Assembly (NCBI GenBank): GCA_020631405.1
Contig: JAHDHH010000006.1
Span: forward strand, 47,801 to 111,800
Source: Saprospiraceae bacterium
GTDB lineage: Bacteria > Bacteroidota > Bacteroidia > Chitinophagales > Saprospiraceae
Length of the DNA: 64,000 nt
Reading direction: 5' to 3'
Both the position numbers and the translations under genes were made by a program. Shown piece after piece: positions 9,904 to 25,000 of the stretch (positions are counted from its first letter, which is position 1; each line of letters starts with the position of its first letter). The notes under the pieces are model-generated. The model was not told where the DNA came from. It ran no database searches and saw nothing but the letters and a program-made list of their open reading frames with translations.

Positions 9904-9947
9904 AACATATTATAAATTATTTTAATATGTGTAGCTTTGTCTCTAAT
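9904..9947 (+). promoter_or_regulatory. Palindromic promoter-like element, copy 2
   Basis: AACATATTA (9904-9912) and TAATATGTG (9923-9931) form an inverted repeat (8 of 9 pairs) with the same 10-nt spacer as copy 1. TAGCTTTG (9932-9939) is an exact match to the Bacteroidota -7 consensus TAnnTTTG, and TCTAAT follows at 9942-9947. I see no clear -33 TTTG at the expected spacing; the palindrome occupies that place. Confidence 0.5.
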
Positions 9948-10053
9948 CTAGGAAATCTAAGGGTATTGGAATTCCCTGATTGTTTTAACCAAACATCTCA
10001 AACACAGTATAGCATCAGAAATAATTGAATATTAATTCAAACAAGTCTATTCT

Positions 10054-13000
10054 ATGAATACTGTTAATATGTTAATGGCTAAGCCATCGTTTTTGTCTCC
10101 TAGCTCTAGATTACTAAAGAGACTAAATAATTTAAGTCTAATTTGCTTGTTGAGCGTAATACCTTTTTTTTGCTATTCTCAATCAACATTGTTTTTTACC
10201 GTCAATGCTCCTGAACCGGGTGTTGAGTTTATGTCCATATGTGATACAGCAGATGTATTTACTATTTCAATAGCAAATATTTCAGGATCAAACTTGGATT
10301 CTATCCTGGTGAGTCCGGATTTGCCAATTGGCATCAATTACGTTCCTGGCAGTATTTTCGATAATGTAGGAGATATTAATGGGGTTGAGGCTGACATATC
10401 AGATTTAAATAATCCTGTTTTTAAGATAGGTTTAATTGGGGATGACGAGTCCTCAATCTTTAGCTTTAGAGCCAATGCTGATTGTGATGCAATAGCTTTA
10501 GCAACAGCAGGCGTTGCCATTAATTTTGATGTAGAAGCAATCTATTATGTTGGTGGCACACCTGGGTCAGAAATAAAAACGACGAACGATTTTGAAATTA
10601 CTAAACCAATTTTGAATGTAATAAACATTGCGCCACCGGTATTACCAGCATTTTTAAATGGCACATTTTCTAGAAAGTTAACAGTTAGTAATGGAGGAAA
10701 TGGACCTTTAGACTCATTTCAGATATATTCAGTCTTTAATCCTAATGCATTTTGTGTCGATGCACTAGGATATATAAATACTAGTGGGGATACCATTAAT
10801 TTGGCAACTACAATGTCCGCTGCTGGAGATACTATTTTTGCAAATATTGATGCTTCTCAGATTATAGATGGTACATTCAATGCACAAGATCACCCAGAAC
10901 AATTGAATAGAACCGAATATATGGAGTTCGTGGAGACATTAACAATAAAAGATTGTTCTATTCCTGCTGAGTCAAGACACCATGCTAGATGGGGTTGTGG
11001 CGGAAGCTACTGTGAAGATCAGTTTACTCCAGCAGGGGTTTCTTATGACATATTGTTGCCAGATTTAGTGTATAATAGAGCTACATCCATTTTTGGTACG
11101 CAAGATTATACATCTTGCTTTGGAGATGCTCTTACAAGATATTATTACGGAACAAATATTGGAGATGCACCAGCAAGTCTTATTAGACATAGGTTTCATA
11201 CAATCTGGTCAGATGAAACTAGAATTGATGCTGCTTCGATAAGATTCAGAATAGGTAAAAATGGGGTGCCACAGATTCCAATTATAGAAAATGATCTAAA
11301 GAAAGCAGCCACAGGAGATTGCTTTGACCTCGGCACTCATTCTTATGTTGTAGATGTTTTAGCAGATATAATACTTAATGTAGGAGATACTATTTTTTGG
11401 AGTTGGGATCAATATTCTTGTTGCGATAATGGAGTTTGTGGACAATATGAAGAGACGCAAGGAATGTACATTTACAATCGAAGTTATTATGATGGTTGTG
11501 AGTTGTATAGACAAACAGAAGGAAATCATGGTGCTTGGGTATATAGAAGGGAGTATGTGGTTGGTGTTTCCGAGACACCTACAGATTTAGCAACCGACGA
11601 AACTAAGTGTGCATCATTCACCGTTACAGGTTGGGATACGTCATATCCCTTGATGAATTCTTCGTGTAATGATTGCTACTATGAATTCAAATACATTATT
11701 GGAGCAGGATTAGATTGGGATGGAGATCCTACTAATACAGCTGACTTCATCTGGAGAGACCCTCAAAATGATTTGTGGGAGCCAGACTTAATCACATACA
11801 CAGATCATAATGATTTTACAACCTCCGATACACTAATATTGAGATTTAATGGGCCTAGGTTGCCTGGGTTTAATTTTATTGGTTCGGAACTGTTATTTAA
11901 ATTAAAAAAAGATTGTGACAACGAATTGCCAGAATGTAGTTTCACACCTGTACCAGTAACTAATGAATTTTATTTTATACCTGATCCTGATAATTGTGAG
12001 GATTGTAGAGTCCAAATGAATAATTGTGACTTAACGAATACGATAACTGCCCATTGCCCAATCGGTTGCGATCCATGTATTGGGGTAACTCTTCAGGATT
12101 TTGAAACAGTTAGATGGAATTATGATATTCCTGATAACAATAATGATTCAAGACCAGATGCAGCAGGCACAGTTATGGATACATCATTGGTTAAAGTCAG
12201 AAGACTTATGGTTGGTGATACCTTAGCAATAAAAGCAGTTGCGTCAATTTCAACAACGGAAGGTTTTCCTCCTCCAAACGATACATTACCATTTTTTGAA
12301 CATTTATACTTTTCACTAAATTGGAATAATCCAAACTATTCTGGTGTTGGTGCAACTGTTGAGATTTATGATTTTGACCAGGATATTTGGTATAATTGTA
12401 CGGTTGATGACCTCCAGTTTTCATCTGGAAATAGTGAAGTACTCGATTTAAGTGCAAACTCATTAAGAGCCGTTGGCTGTGGGATCCCTATCGATTTTGT
12501 TTTTGAAGACAAGGACACAGTAAAAGTACAAGTTTTAAATAAAGTAAACTATGATGTAGGCTCAAGTCCACTTGTCGTGGATGCAAACAATAGCTTTTTT
12601 GCTAGTGATTTACCTTATCCAAGCACGGATCGTGTTTTTTCGTGTAACACCTTAAAAGATCGTTTTACACTTTTTGGAAGTGTTAAAGCAAAAGGACCTA
12701 GTTATGATCGTGACTTTAATGGCTGTCAGACAACACATATTTATACCTATGGTACTGCCAGAACCGGAAATGCAACATGGGCTAACTTTTTCCCATTTGA
12801 ATTTAGGCCATTTTTCTATCCAAATAAAACGTATCTGGAATTACTTCCCGGATATGATTTCGAATATATAAGATCTGTTTATTACTATATTAACCCTGCA
12901 TCTTCTGTAGGCTATTCAACTTTTGCAGGCAATTTAACTGTAAACAGTAATCATGTCTCAGTTGTAAATGGTGAGTTAATAATGGATCACAAGGCTCACA

Positions 13001-16000
13001 CTGATTCATTAGGATGGGAAGGTTTTGACGAGGCATACCTTGTATATACTTATGCTTACTTTACCCCCACTTGCTTGATTCCTGATGGTGTCCAACAGTT
13101 TGTTGATTGGACACACGAATTTGGTTTCGAAGAAGGAAGATTCGCTGAAGATATTTGTCCGGTAACAACAGCAGATCAGTCGTGGGCTAGGTTTTATTCA
13201 GCTAATTTGCAATTAGATCCTTTACCAAAGGAAGTTGAGTCAGTAGCAAAGGACGTTTGCTGGGATATTCGATTATTTAATGCCTCAAATAATAACTCAG
13301 CACTGCATTCCTTTATATCTACACAAGAGTTATCAGGTTTAATTACCATTGATAGTATTTATTCTACAACTTATGATATAAATACTGGTTTAACCACGCT
13401 AGGTTCTAAACTGACTGAAACTAATGGTCTTTATGAATTAGGAACTGTTGGAGGCGGTGGTGTTAATTATTTCAAAGTTTTTGCTACGAATAAGAGCTGC
13501 GAAATTGATTCTATTATGTTGAATGTTGGCTGGAACTGTCCGGGTTATCCAAGCTCGATAGAAGAATACGAATGTGAACTTACATCAACTGCATTGGTAG
13601 CAATTCCACAAACAGCAGAATTACAAATGAAGGTTCTAGAGCAGCCAATGTCTACTGAGGTTTGTTCGGAGGCTATGTATGAATTAGAGTTGTCAAGTGG
13701 TGGTAAAGGCTACTTATATGATATTAATTTTAGATTTGGAATACCAACTGGGTTTGAATACGTTGCAGGATCTTTTGAAATAGAATATCCAATAGGATCT
13801 GGATACTATGTGCCAGCAAATGAGCCTGTTAACACTTTTGGAAATAATTACCAAATAAATATTAGCGAACAAAATGCTATTCTTGATGAAACCGGAATGC
13901 AAGGAGCAACAGATTTAACGGGAAATTATAATAAAGCCAATGTAAGATTTACAGTAGAAACAGGCTGTGAATCAACCTCAGGAGGTCGATTGAGATTTTT
14001 TAGTTGGGCTTACAATGCTTGTGGAGCTTTTAATAATTATGTATTTACCTCATCCGAGAAATTAGTGTTGGAAGATGTGCCTATTCCTTATGAAACGGTT
14101 TTCGATGCAGAGTTTGGTCAAATAAACCCCTGTATCGAAGATTCTACCATGGTTAAGATATCTATGATCACCGGTTTTGATGCAATGACAGGAGGCATAG
14201 ATTCGATTACCGCACTTTTACCGGAAGGTTTTACCTATTTAACTGGCTCATACAATGATATACAAAATGCTATACCAGGGGAGCCTGATATTTATGATCA
14301 AAATGGTTTGGTCCAACTAAAGTGGCAGCTAACCCCGGGATTAGGAGAATTAGAGGAAGTGCTTTTCGAATTTGCTGTTGTTGCTTCTGATCAAACCACT
14401 ATGTGTGGAGAATCAAATCCACTAGAATTGTACTCTACAAGTCCTAATAATGTAGAATGTATTGCCAGTGGCGAAGATTGTTTAGTTCAAGTGGTGACAG
14501 GTGATGGCTTGTTTAATTTAGAGACCATTAAACCACAAATAGAAATAACAAGTGTAGATATGACTTTGTGTGCACTAGCGACAGAACCGTATCAAGAAGA
14601 ATTAAGATATACGGTAAATTTTGAAAATATTGGAGAAGATGTGCCTTTGGATACGAGTTTAATTTTCCACGTATATTCAGATGTAGATAACAACAATAGT
14701 GTTACAGGGCCAGATGTTTTATTATCCAGTTTTGATTTTGATTTGGGAATTACAAATGGCGCAACAGGCACCTTTAGCGAAACCATTTTAATCGATGGAG
14801 GTAATGCTTGTAACCTATTAGTAAGTTTAGATACAATGACTAGTTGTATTTGTATGCCAGACTTAGCTATTGTAAACGATCTCCACTTAAAGTCAATTAC
14901 AGCGGATACAACTGTTTGTTCGATTGATAGTACTGAACTTTTAGTAATCCCGTCTAGCGACTATTCTTATGAGTGGTCGGCTTTAGGAGCTGCACCAATA
15001 TCTGCGCTTAATAACACCGCAATAGCAAATCCTATTTTCTACTATCAAAATAATTCAGGAGCAATAGAAACCTTGGAATATCAACTTATCACAAACCGAG
15101 GAGATTGCCAAAGTTATGATACTATGGCTATTACAGTATATCCATATGAGTTTTCAGAATTGACCAATGCTGTTTGTCTAAATAACACATACCAATTAGA
15201 TGGACCTGAAGGGTTTTCAGATTATGTTTGGACTCCAAGTGGAGGATTGGATGACGCTAACACGGAAGACCCAATCCTACTAAATTTAGATAGTACGGTA
15301 ACTTATACGCTCACATTTATTGATGAGAATGGATGTCCAGGATTACACATCGAAACAATAGAAGAGGATCAGTCTTGCGTTGATTTAGAATTAGAGAAAA
15401 CAGCAACTATAAATATTGGTGCCATAGGTGATCAGTTTAGCTATGTGCTGGAATTAGTAAACAATGGACCAGGTTCAGCAAGCGATATTTTAGTAGCTGA
15501 TACACTGCCATCAAATACTCAATTTATATTCTCAACACCTAGCCAAGGATTTTTTAATTCGATCGCTTCTGTATGGAATGTTGGAGATCTTGCTGCTGGA
15601 GAAACAGCAACCTTAGAAATACTGGTTGAAATCGATGAAGAAGGTACCTTCTTTAATTGTACTGAAGTAAGTTCAATGAATGAGTTAGATGTGGATTCTG
15701 AGACGGGCAATGGCGATGGTAGTGAAGATGACCAATCCTATGCTTGTGTAACGGTACCACAAACTATCTGCGGCAATGAAAATATAGAATTAATTGTTCC
15801 ACCTATTTTCTCTAGCCTCCAATGGCAATTAGATGGAGTAGATATAGCAGGTGCAACTAGTGATACATTGATTGCTACAACAGCCGGAGTTTACGAAGTA
15901 TCGGGATTAGACCATGATGGTAACCCATATACCTACTGCGAATTCCAATTAGTAGAAGAAAATTGTCCAATTGATTTAGAACTAGAAAAGACGGTATTCG

Positions 16001-19000
16001 AATCTGATGGAGTGACGCCAGCAACAATGGTTTCATTAGGAGATACTATAAAATATCAAATTGTTGTACTCAATAGAACCATGGCTCCAGATACATTTGC
16101 TATGGACGCATCAGGTGTAGAAATATTTGATAATTTACCTTCAGAAGTAAGCTATGTTTCGTATACTAAATCTACTGGAACATATTCTGATGGAACAGGA
16201 ATTTGGAATCTAGGAACCATTGAAAATGGAACTACAGATACACTTTGCATTTTAGCAGAAATAACAACTTCAGGAACAATTACCAATGTTGCTGAAGTAT
16301 TAAGTAGTGATCAACCAGATGTTGATTCAGAGGAAAATAATGATGATGGAGATCAAAGTGAGGATGATGAGGATAATGCCATCATAACCGTAGCTCCTTG
16401 TGATCTTGCAATCAGCAATGTGCTTGTAGGGGATTGTAATCCGAGTACAGGAACTTATGATCTTTCGGTAAGCATAACCTACTCAAATAATCCTTCTTGC
16501 CCTATCGATATAAATAGTCAAACATTTTTAATTGATGGATCTGGCTCGGAGACTTTTGTCCTGCAAGGATTATTAGCAAATGGTGCGACAGATTTACCGA
16601 TAACGGCCTTTTTTACTTGTTTGAGTGATTGTAGTGATACAGATACATATGATGCCCCTAATCTTTGTTCGCCTTTAGAATGTACGATATCAGGAACGGA
16701 TGTCTTATGTAATGGTGGCACAAGCGGAACAGCAACCGTTGTTGGTTCTGGAGGATCATTACCTTATACCTATTTATGGTCTAATGGAGGAACGACTGAT
16801 ACCACAACAGGTTTAGCAGCAGGCCCTCATACAGTTACTATTACAGATGCAGATGATACGGAAACTATCTGTAGCATAAGCTTAGCTGAACCATCTCCAC
16901 TTACCTGTGGATTGGTAAAAGAAAACGATATAAGTTGTAATGGTTTATCTGATGGATCCGCAACGGTAACAGCAGGTGGAGGATTTGGAGGTTACTCTAT
17001 TTTATGGAGCACAGGAGAAACCACAACTACAGCTGTAAACTTAGTCGCAGGAAGTAATTCAGTCACTATCACGGATGGTAACAATTGTACAACAACTTGT
17101 ACGATAGATATTATAGATCCAGATGCCATTTCATGCACCATTCCTACCGTAGTTAATCCAGTTTGTCCCGAATCAGAAACGGGTAGCTTAACGGTAACTG
17201 CATTAGGAGGAACCGGTGTAATAGAATATAGTATAAATGGAAGTCCATATCAGCCGGGTAGTACATTTAACGACCTAGCTGCAGGCAGTTACACAGTCAT
17301 GGTTAGAGATGAGAATGGCTGTACTAGCACATGTAGCGCAACACTAGTAGACCCTGCAGCATTCACGTGCAGCATTGTAGAAGATAGTCCAGCTTCATGC
17401 GGTATGTCAAATGGAGTAGCCACAGTAACGGCTGTAGGCGGAGATGGAAGCTACACATACTTATGGGATAATTTAGAAACTGCTGCACAAGCAACTGCTT
17501 TAAGTAGTGGAGTTCATATGGTGACTGTGACAGACGGAGAAGGTTGTGAAACTTCTTGTTCGGTAGTGATTATGACAGCAACTGGTCTAACTTGTCAAGC
17601 AACAAAAAATAATGATGTACTCTGTAATGGAGAGGCTAATGGTAGTGCAAGTGTACTAGCAGTGGGAGGAACAAGTCCATATACTTATTTATGGAGTAAC
17701 GGAGAAACATCAGCTATAGTAAATAACTTAGACGGTGGAATCCATACGGTCACTATTACAGATGCAGATGGCTGTACAACTATGTGTATGGTCGAAATCG
17801 AAGAACCAACAGCATTAGTTTGCGAAGTTAATTTGGAAAGTAATATCAGCTGTAATGGGGTAAAAGATGGGAGCGCAACAGTTGTTGTTATGGGAGGAAC
17901 ACCTAATTATACTTACCTATGGGATTCTGGAGAAACAACATCGACAGCAACAAATCTTGCAGCAGGTAAAAATGGAGTAACAGTGACTGATTTGAATGGT
18001 TGTGAAGTAGTTTGCTCTATTGAATTCGTAGATCCGAAAAAAGTAGAATGTGAAATTTCAAGCACTACCAATCCTTTATGCTCAGGCGATTCGAATGGTG
18101 AAATAGAAGCAAAAGCACAAGGAGGATCAGGAACATTATTATTTAGCATTAATGGTTCACCTTACCAACCTGGTGGGTTGTTCTCCGATTTACCAGCTGG
18201 TGATTATACAGTTACGATTGTAGATGAAAATGGATGTGAATCAAGTTGCACGGCGAGCTTAGAAGATCCTAAAGCTTTATTCTGTGAAGCCAATGAATTA
18301 ATTCCAGCTTCATGTGATATGAATAATGGTTCCGCTCAGGTAAAAGTTGAAGGAGGAACTGGACCATATACGATTCTATGGGATAATCTTGAAGATAAAG
18401 AGGAAGCGCTTGCTTTAAGCAGTGGTATACACACGGTCACTATAACTGATGCAAATGGTTGTGAAGTAGAATGCTCAGTTGAGATCACAACACTACCTCC
18501 ATTAACTTGCGAAATTGTGAAGTTGAGAAATGTAAGTTGTCATGGAGCTAATGATGGTAGAGTAGGAGTAGAAGTAACAGGTGGTACTCCAGACTATAAT
18601 TATTTATGGTCAAATGGTAGCACAGATGAAGGGATCAATGATCTAAGTGGTGGAATATACACGGTCACTATAACTGATCAGGTCGGATGTACCGTAGTAT
18701 GTCAAGCGGAAATTACAGAAGCAACGGCACTTCTTTGCGAAGTAATTGTCGAAAATGATATTTCATGTTTTGGAGAGAAAGATGGTAGTGCTACCGTCAC
18801 AGTAATGGGAGGCACACCTAATTACACGTTTGAATGGACTTCAGGAGAAACAAGTTCAACAGCGACGAATTTAGGAGCTGGTGGAAATTCTGTTATCGTA
18901 ACCGATATGGACGGTTGTAAGACCGAATGTGTATTCGAAATTTTTGAACCAAAACCAGTTCAATGCAAAATAATTGAAAGTACTGATCCATCATGTTTTG

Positions 19001-22000
19001 GAGAATCTACTGGTACCATTACCGTGGATGCTGAAGGAGGAACAGGAGATATAGAGTACAGTGTGGATGGATCACCATTCCAAGTTGGAGGATATTTTGA
19101 TGGACTAAGTGCAGGACTTCATATAGTGACTGTCCAAGATGAAAATGGATGTGAGTCAACTTGCCAAATCGAGCTTGGAGAGCCTATTGAGTTAAGTTGT
19201 GTGATTTTTGAAGTGGCTCAAGCAACTTGTGGACTTGAAAATGGTTCGGCTACGGTCGTTCCTACAGGTGGCACCGCGCCGTATACCTATGCATGGGATA
19301 ACTTAGAATTAACTGAAACAGCCATTAACCTCTCAGCAGGATTGCACATGGTTACGGTAACAGATGCTAATAATTGTCAAACAACTTGTTCATGGATTAT
19401 TTCTAATCCAGAGGACTTAGCCTGCGAAATAATAGATCAAAGCAATGTAAGTTGTAATGCGCTAGAAGATGGTTCAGCTACGGTCAGTGCAACTGGAGGA
19501 AATGCACCTTATACTTATTTGTGGTCTAATGGTGCAACGAGTAATACGGTAAGTAATTTTGCAGTTGGAAATTATCAAGTTACCGTCACTGATGCCGAGG
19601 ATTGCGAGGTTATTTGCAGTGTAGAAATCACTGAACCAAACGCATTAGTTTGCGAAGTAAATAAAGTAAGTGATATTTCTTGCCATGGTGTTGGAGATGG
19701 AAGTGCAAGCATCACAGCAATGGGAGGTACACCTAACTATTCATATTTATGGTCATCAGGAGAAACAGGAAGCTTAGCTATCTCTCTAGATGCAGGAATT
19801 AATATGGTTACGGTTACGGACATGAACGGTTGTGAGCAGGTTTGCAGCGTTGAAATTATAGAACCAGCAATGGTGGAATGTAACATTGCAAGCTTTACTA
19901 ACCCGCTATGTGCTGGAACCGCTACAGGGACAGTGACAGTAGCTGGAGCTGGCGGTGGAGTGGATCTAGTCTATAGTTTAGATGGATCACCTTATCAGCC
20001 AGGTGAATTATTCGAAAATGTAGCTGCAGGTACACATATCATTGGAGTGATGGATGAAAATGGATGTATGAGTACTTGTGAGGTAACACTTACTGATCCA
20101 GCAGCGCTAAGTTGTACTATAGTTGAAGATGAAGCAGCGGCTTGTGGACTAGATAATGCAGTAGCTACAGTTACGCCAGTAGGTGGAACAGGAGCATACA
20201 CCTATTTATGGGATAATTTAGAAACTACACAGACGGCAGTTAGTTTATCACCAGGAGTACATATGGTGACAGTAACTGATGAAAATGGTTGTGAGACTAG
20301 TTGTTCGATTACATCTACTTCAGCCAGTGATTTAGCTTGTGAAATTTCGGATGTAGCCCATGTAAGTTGTAATGGCTTACTTGATGGAGAAGCAACAGTA
20401 ACAGTAACAGGAGGATCTACTCCTTACACTTACTTATGGTCAAATGGAGAAACTACGAGTACTGTAACAAACTTTGCTGCTGGAATACATAGTGTTACAG
20501 CAACAGATGATGACGACTGTGAAATAGTTTGTCAAGTTACCATCGAAGAAGCTACAGAATTACTTTGTGAAGTAATAAAAGAAAGTGATATAACATGTAA
20601 TGGTTTAGTAAATGGAAGCGCAACAGTTATTGCTTCAGGAGGTACTGAAAATTATACCTACCTGTGGAGTTCTGGAGAAACAACGACACTCGCCATTGCT
20701 TTAGCACCAGGTATTAATACAGTGACCGTAACGGACATGAATGGTTGTGAAAAAGTTTGCGAGCTAGAGATTATTGAACCAGCAAGCGTGAGCTGTTCTA
20801 TTGTTAGCACTTCAGATCCGATTTGTTTTGGATCAGCAACAGGTTCGGTCGTTTTAGAAGGAAATGGAGGAGTTGGAGATTTAGTATTTAGTGTAGATGG
20901 ATCTCCTTATCAACCAGGTGTAAACTTTGCAGATTTAGGAGCTGGGAATCATACCGCTTCAGTTATGGATGAAAATGGTTGTGAAAGTACATGTACATTC
21001 ACACTAACCGATCCTGAAGAGATTACTTGTGCAATAGTAGAAGATGCTCCAACTGCTTGTGGTTTAGATAATGGTGTTGCTACTGTTAGTTCAGCAGGTG
21101 GAACAGGTACACATACTTATTTATGGGATAATTTAGAAACTACGGCTCAGGCTGTAGCTTTAAGTGCAGGTGTCCATATGGTTACGGTAACGGATGAGAA
21201 TGGCTGTGAATCAGTTTGTTCGATTGTAATTATGACGACCAGTGGTTTAACTTGTGAAATGACTAAACTATCAGATGTTATCTGTAATGGTGATAGTGAT
21301 GGTTCAGCCATTGTCGAAGCAATGGGAGGCAACCCTCCATATTCATATGCATGGAGTAGTGGTTCAATATCGGATCAGGCAGATAACCTTGCGGGAGGAA
21401 TGTACACAGTCACCATTACTGATGCCGATAACTGCGAAACGATTTGTATGGTTGAAATACTCGAACCGACAGCACTACTTTGTGAAGTAGTGAAAGAAAG
21501 CGATGTAAGTTGCTTTGGAAATGAAGATGGAAGCGCGAGTATTATCGTTATGGGTGGAGTTTCAAATTACAGTTACACTTGGAGTAATGGTGAAACAACG
21601 GCTGTAGCCGTAGCTTTACCAGCAGGTAGTAACAGTGTGACTGTCACAGATATGAATGCTTGTGAAAGTGTTTGTACGGTAGAAATACTTGAGTCGGCTG
21701 CCATGACTTGTAGCTTAGAAACAACGCCTAGTGCTTGTATGGGACAAAATGATGGTACGGTAACGACCAGTGTAGAAGGAGGTACAGCTCCATACGAATA
21801 TGCAATCAACGGTGGAATTAATCAGACAGGCGGCTTATTCGAAGATTTAGCACCTGGTTTTTATACAGTGGTTGTCACGGATGCGAATGGATGTATGACT
21901 GATTGTGATATAGAAGTGCTAATAAGTGGATGCGAATTTGATTTGGCTTTGATCAAAGAATTGACGCCAGGACAACCAGCATCTTTTGATCCTGGAGACG

Positions 22001-25000
22001 ATATTAGCTTTACCATAAGTGTATGTAATCAAGGACAAATACCAGCGGATAATATCACGGTCATTGACTATGTACCTGCAGGATTAAGCTTCGATAGCTC
22101 TAATGCTGTTAACATGGCTAATGGCTGGTCTGATGCAACAGGTGATGTGTTATCAACTATCTCTGTAGCAAATAGCAAGTTAGCCGCAGGTGGATTGCAA
22201 GCAAGTGATTGTGTCCAGTTAGAAATTGTGCTCAACATTGATCTAAGCGCACCTCAAAACGGAAGTCTTGTAAATGCAGCAGAAATAACATCAGCTACGG
22301 ATGATATGAATAATCCAGTAGATGATATTGATAGTATAGAAGATAATGACAACACGAACGATGGAGTACCTATCGATGATGAAGTGGATAACGGCAGCAA
22401 TGATGAAGATGATCATGATATTGCAGTATTTGAGATTAACTACTTTGATTTAGCATTAACTAAAACACTAGCGACGGGCCAGGCATCAAGCATTGCACCT
22501 AACGATATTGTTACGTATAGCATAGTGGTATACAATCAAGGAACGATCGCTGCAGATAATGTAGAAATCACAGACTACATACCATCTTGTATGCAAAATG
22601 TAGATGCTAATTGGTCTGGTCCAGCAGCTGGACCTGTGACAACAACATTATCAGTGGCTACTGGAGAAATTCCAGCTGGTGGTTTATTACCGGGTGACTT
22701 TGTGACAACAACCATTGATGTTCAAGTTTTAGGAAGTGCCAATATGAGTTGCGACTTAACGAACTACTCAGAAATTAGTAATTCGACAAACACTAATGGT
22801 GGTCAAACCTTTGATATAGATAGTAATACGGATAATGATCCTACAAATGATATAGATGGAGGCAATGATGAATTGAACAATCTAAATGGAGATGAAGATG
22901 ATCATGACGGCGAAACGATAAGTTTGCTAGGTGCAGATTTAGCCTTAGCTAAAGATTTAGCAACTGGACAAGCAACATCAGTAGCTGTGGGACAAGATGC
23001 AACATTTACCATTACAGTAATCAATCAAGGAAGCATCGCAACGGATAATATCGAAGTAGCAGATTATTTAGATGCTTGCATGACTTTAAATGATGCCGCT
23101 TGGTCAGGTACAAATCCTGCATACTATACGCTTACAGTGGCTAGTGGTGATTTACCTGCTGGAGGTTTACTTCCTGGCGCAATGGCTACGGTAGATATTA
23201 CAGTAACCATCAGATGTATTCCGTCCAATGGCGTTCTTGAAAATAACGCGGAAATCGTGAGCATGACAGATGAAGATGGAAACCCATTAGAAGATACTGA
23301 TAGTGATCCGGATGATAATCCAAGCAATGATTTAAGCGATGAAGACGATAATGATGGAGTGACCTTAGATGTGCTAGAATTTGATTTAGCATTGACCAAG
23401 GACCTAGCTGCAGGACAATCGTCAATCGTAGCTCCAGGATCTGATATAACCTATGATATTACTATTCTGAATGAAGGTCAGGTGGCTGCCGATAATGTAG
23501 AAGTAACGGATTACATTCCTACTTGTATGAGCTTAAATGATGGTAATTGGACATTAGTTGGTACCAATGCCGTGACTACTTTAAGTGTAGCAAATGGTGA
23601 TTTACCAGCAGGTGGTATTCCTCCAATGGGAATGGCAAGCGTTCAAATTACACTTACATTAGATAATCCAGTACCAGTAGATTGTAATCTAAATAACTGG
23701 GCAGAGATTAGCAATACGACAGATGAGTTTGGTAATCCACAAACGGATGTAGATAGCACGCCAGACGGTGATAACAGTAATGATCCAAATGGAGAAGATG
23801 ACATCGATGATGCATTAGTCTCTGTTCTAGGATTCGATTTAGCAATAACTAAAGATTTGGCAATTGGTCAAGATTTAGTGGTAGCTCCGGGTGACGATGT
23901 GACCTTTGATATCACGATTTTGAATCAAGGTAGTATTCCGGCAGATAACATTTTAATTACCGATTATATACCAAGTTGCATGATACTAAATGATTCAAAT
24001 TGGAATGCTACAGGATCTGATGCTAACTACACAATGACAGTAGCTAATGGCGATATCCCAGCAGGAGGTTTATTACCGAATGATGAGGCAAGCGTACAAA
24101 TTACCTTAACAGTTCTAAACCCAGTGCCAGCAGGATGTAGTCTAGTAAACTGGGCTGAAATTAGTGCTGCAACTGATCAGAATGGTGGTCCAACGACTGA
24201 TGTTGATAGTGATCCAGATGCTGATAATAGCAATGATCCTTTTGGAGAAGATGATATAGATGATGCTGAAATAAGCATCTTCGGATTTGATTTAGCTATA
24301 ACAAAAGATTTGGCCTTTGGTCAGGCTTCAGTTGTTGCACCAGGCGATGATGTGACCTTTGATATCACGATATTGAACCAAGGAAATATTGCCGCAGATA
24401 ATATCCAAGTGACGGATTATATACCAAGTTGTATGGTATTAAATGATGCTAATTGGACTGCATCAGGTGCTGATGCTAATTATACCATGACGGTTGCCAA
24501 TGGTGATTTACCATCAGGTGGTTTACTTCCAGGCGAAGAAGCAAGTGTACAAATTACCTTAAGTGTATTAAATCCAATGCCGTTCGGCTGTGATTTAGTA
24601 AACTGGGCTGAAATTAGTGCAGCAACAGATGATAATGGTGGTCCGACTACTGATGTAGATAGTGATCCGGATGCTGATAATAGTAATGATCCAGTAGGAG
24701 AGGATGATATTGACGACGCTGAAATTACCGTCTTAGGTTTTGATTTAGCTATCACCAAAGATTTAGCACCAAGTCAAGAATTAGCCATAGCTCCAGGAGA
24801 GGATGTAACCTTTGATATCACAGTATTGAATCAAGGAAATATTGCTGCGGATAATATTCTGGTGACAGATTATATCCCGAATTGTATGACCTTAAATGAT
24901 GCAAACTGGACACCTTCTGGAACAGACGCTGTATACACGATGAGTGTTGCTAATGGAGACATACCAGCAGGTGGTTTACTACCAAATGAAGAAGTAAGCG

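Larger units (their letters stand above)
9459..10053. other. Intergenic region upstream of the 7032-aa gene
   Basis: This 595-bp gap contains the terminator at 9489-9532 and the palindromic promoter-like element at 9904-9947, about 110 bases before the start codon. A 76-codon frame (9581-9811) begins with ATG but has no recognisable motif and no conserved context, so it is not called. At 9834-9849 a short stem next to an A tract would read as a terminator on the minus strand, although no minus-strand gene is near. Confidence 0.5.
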
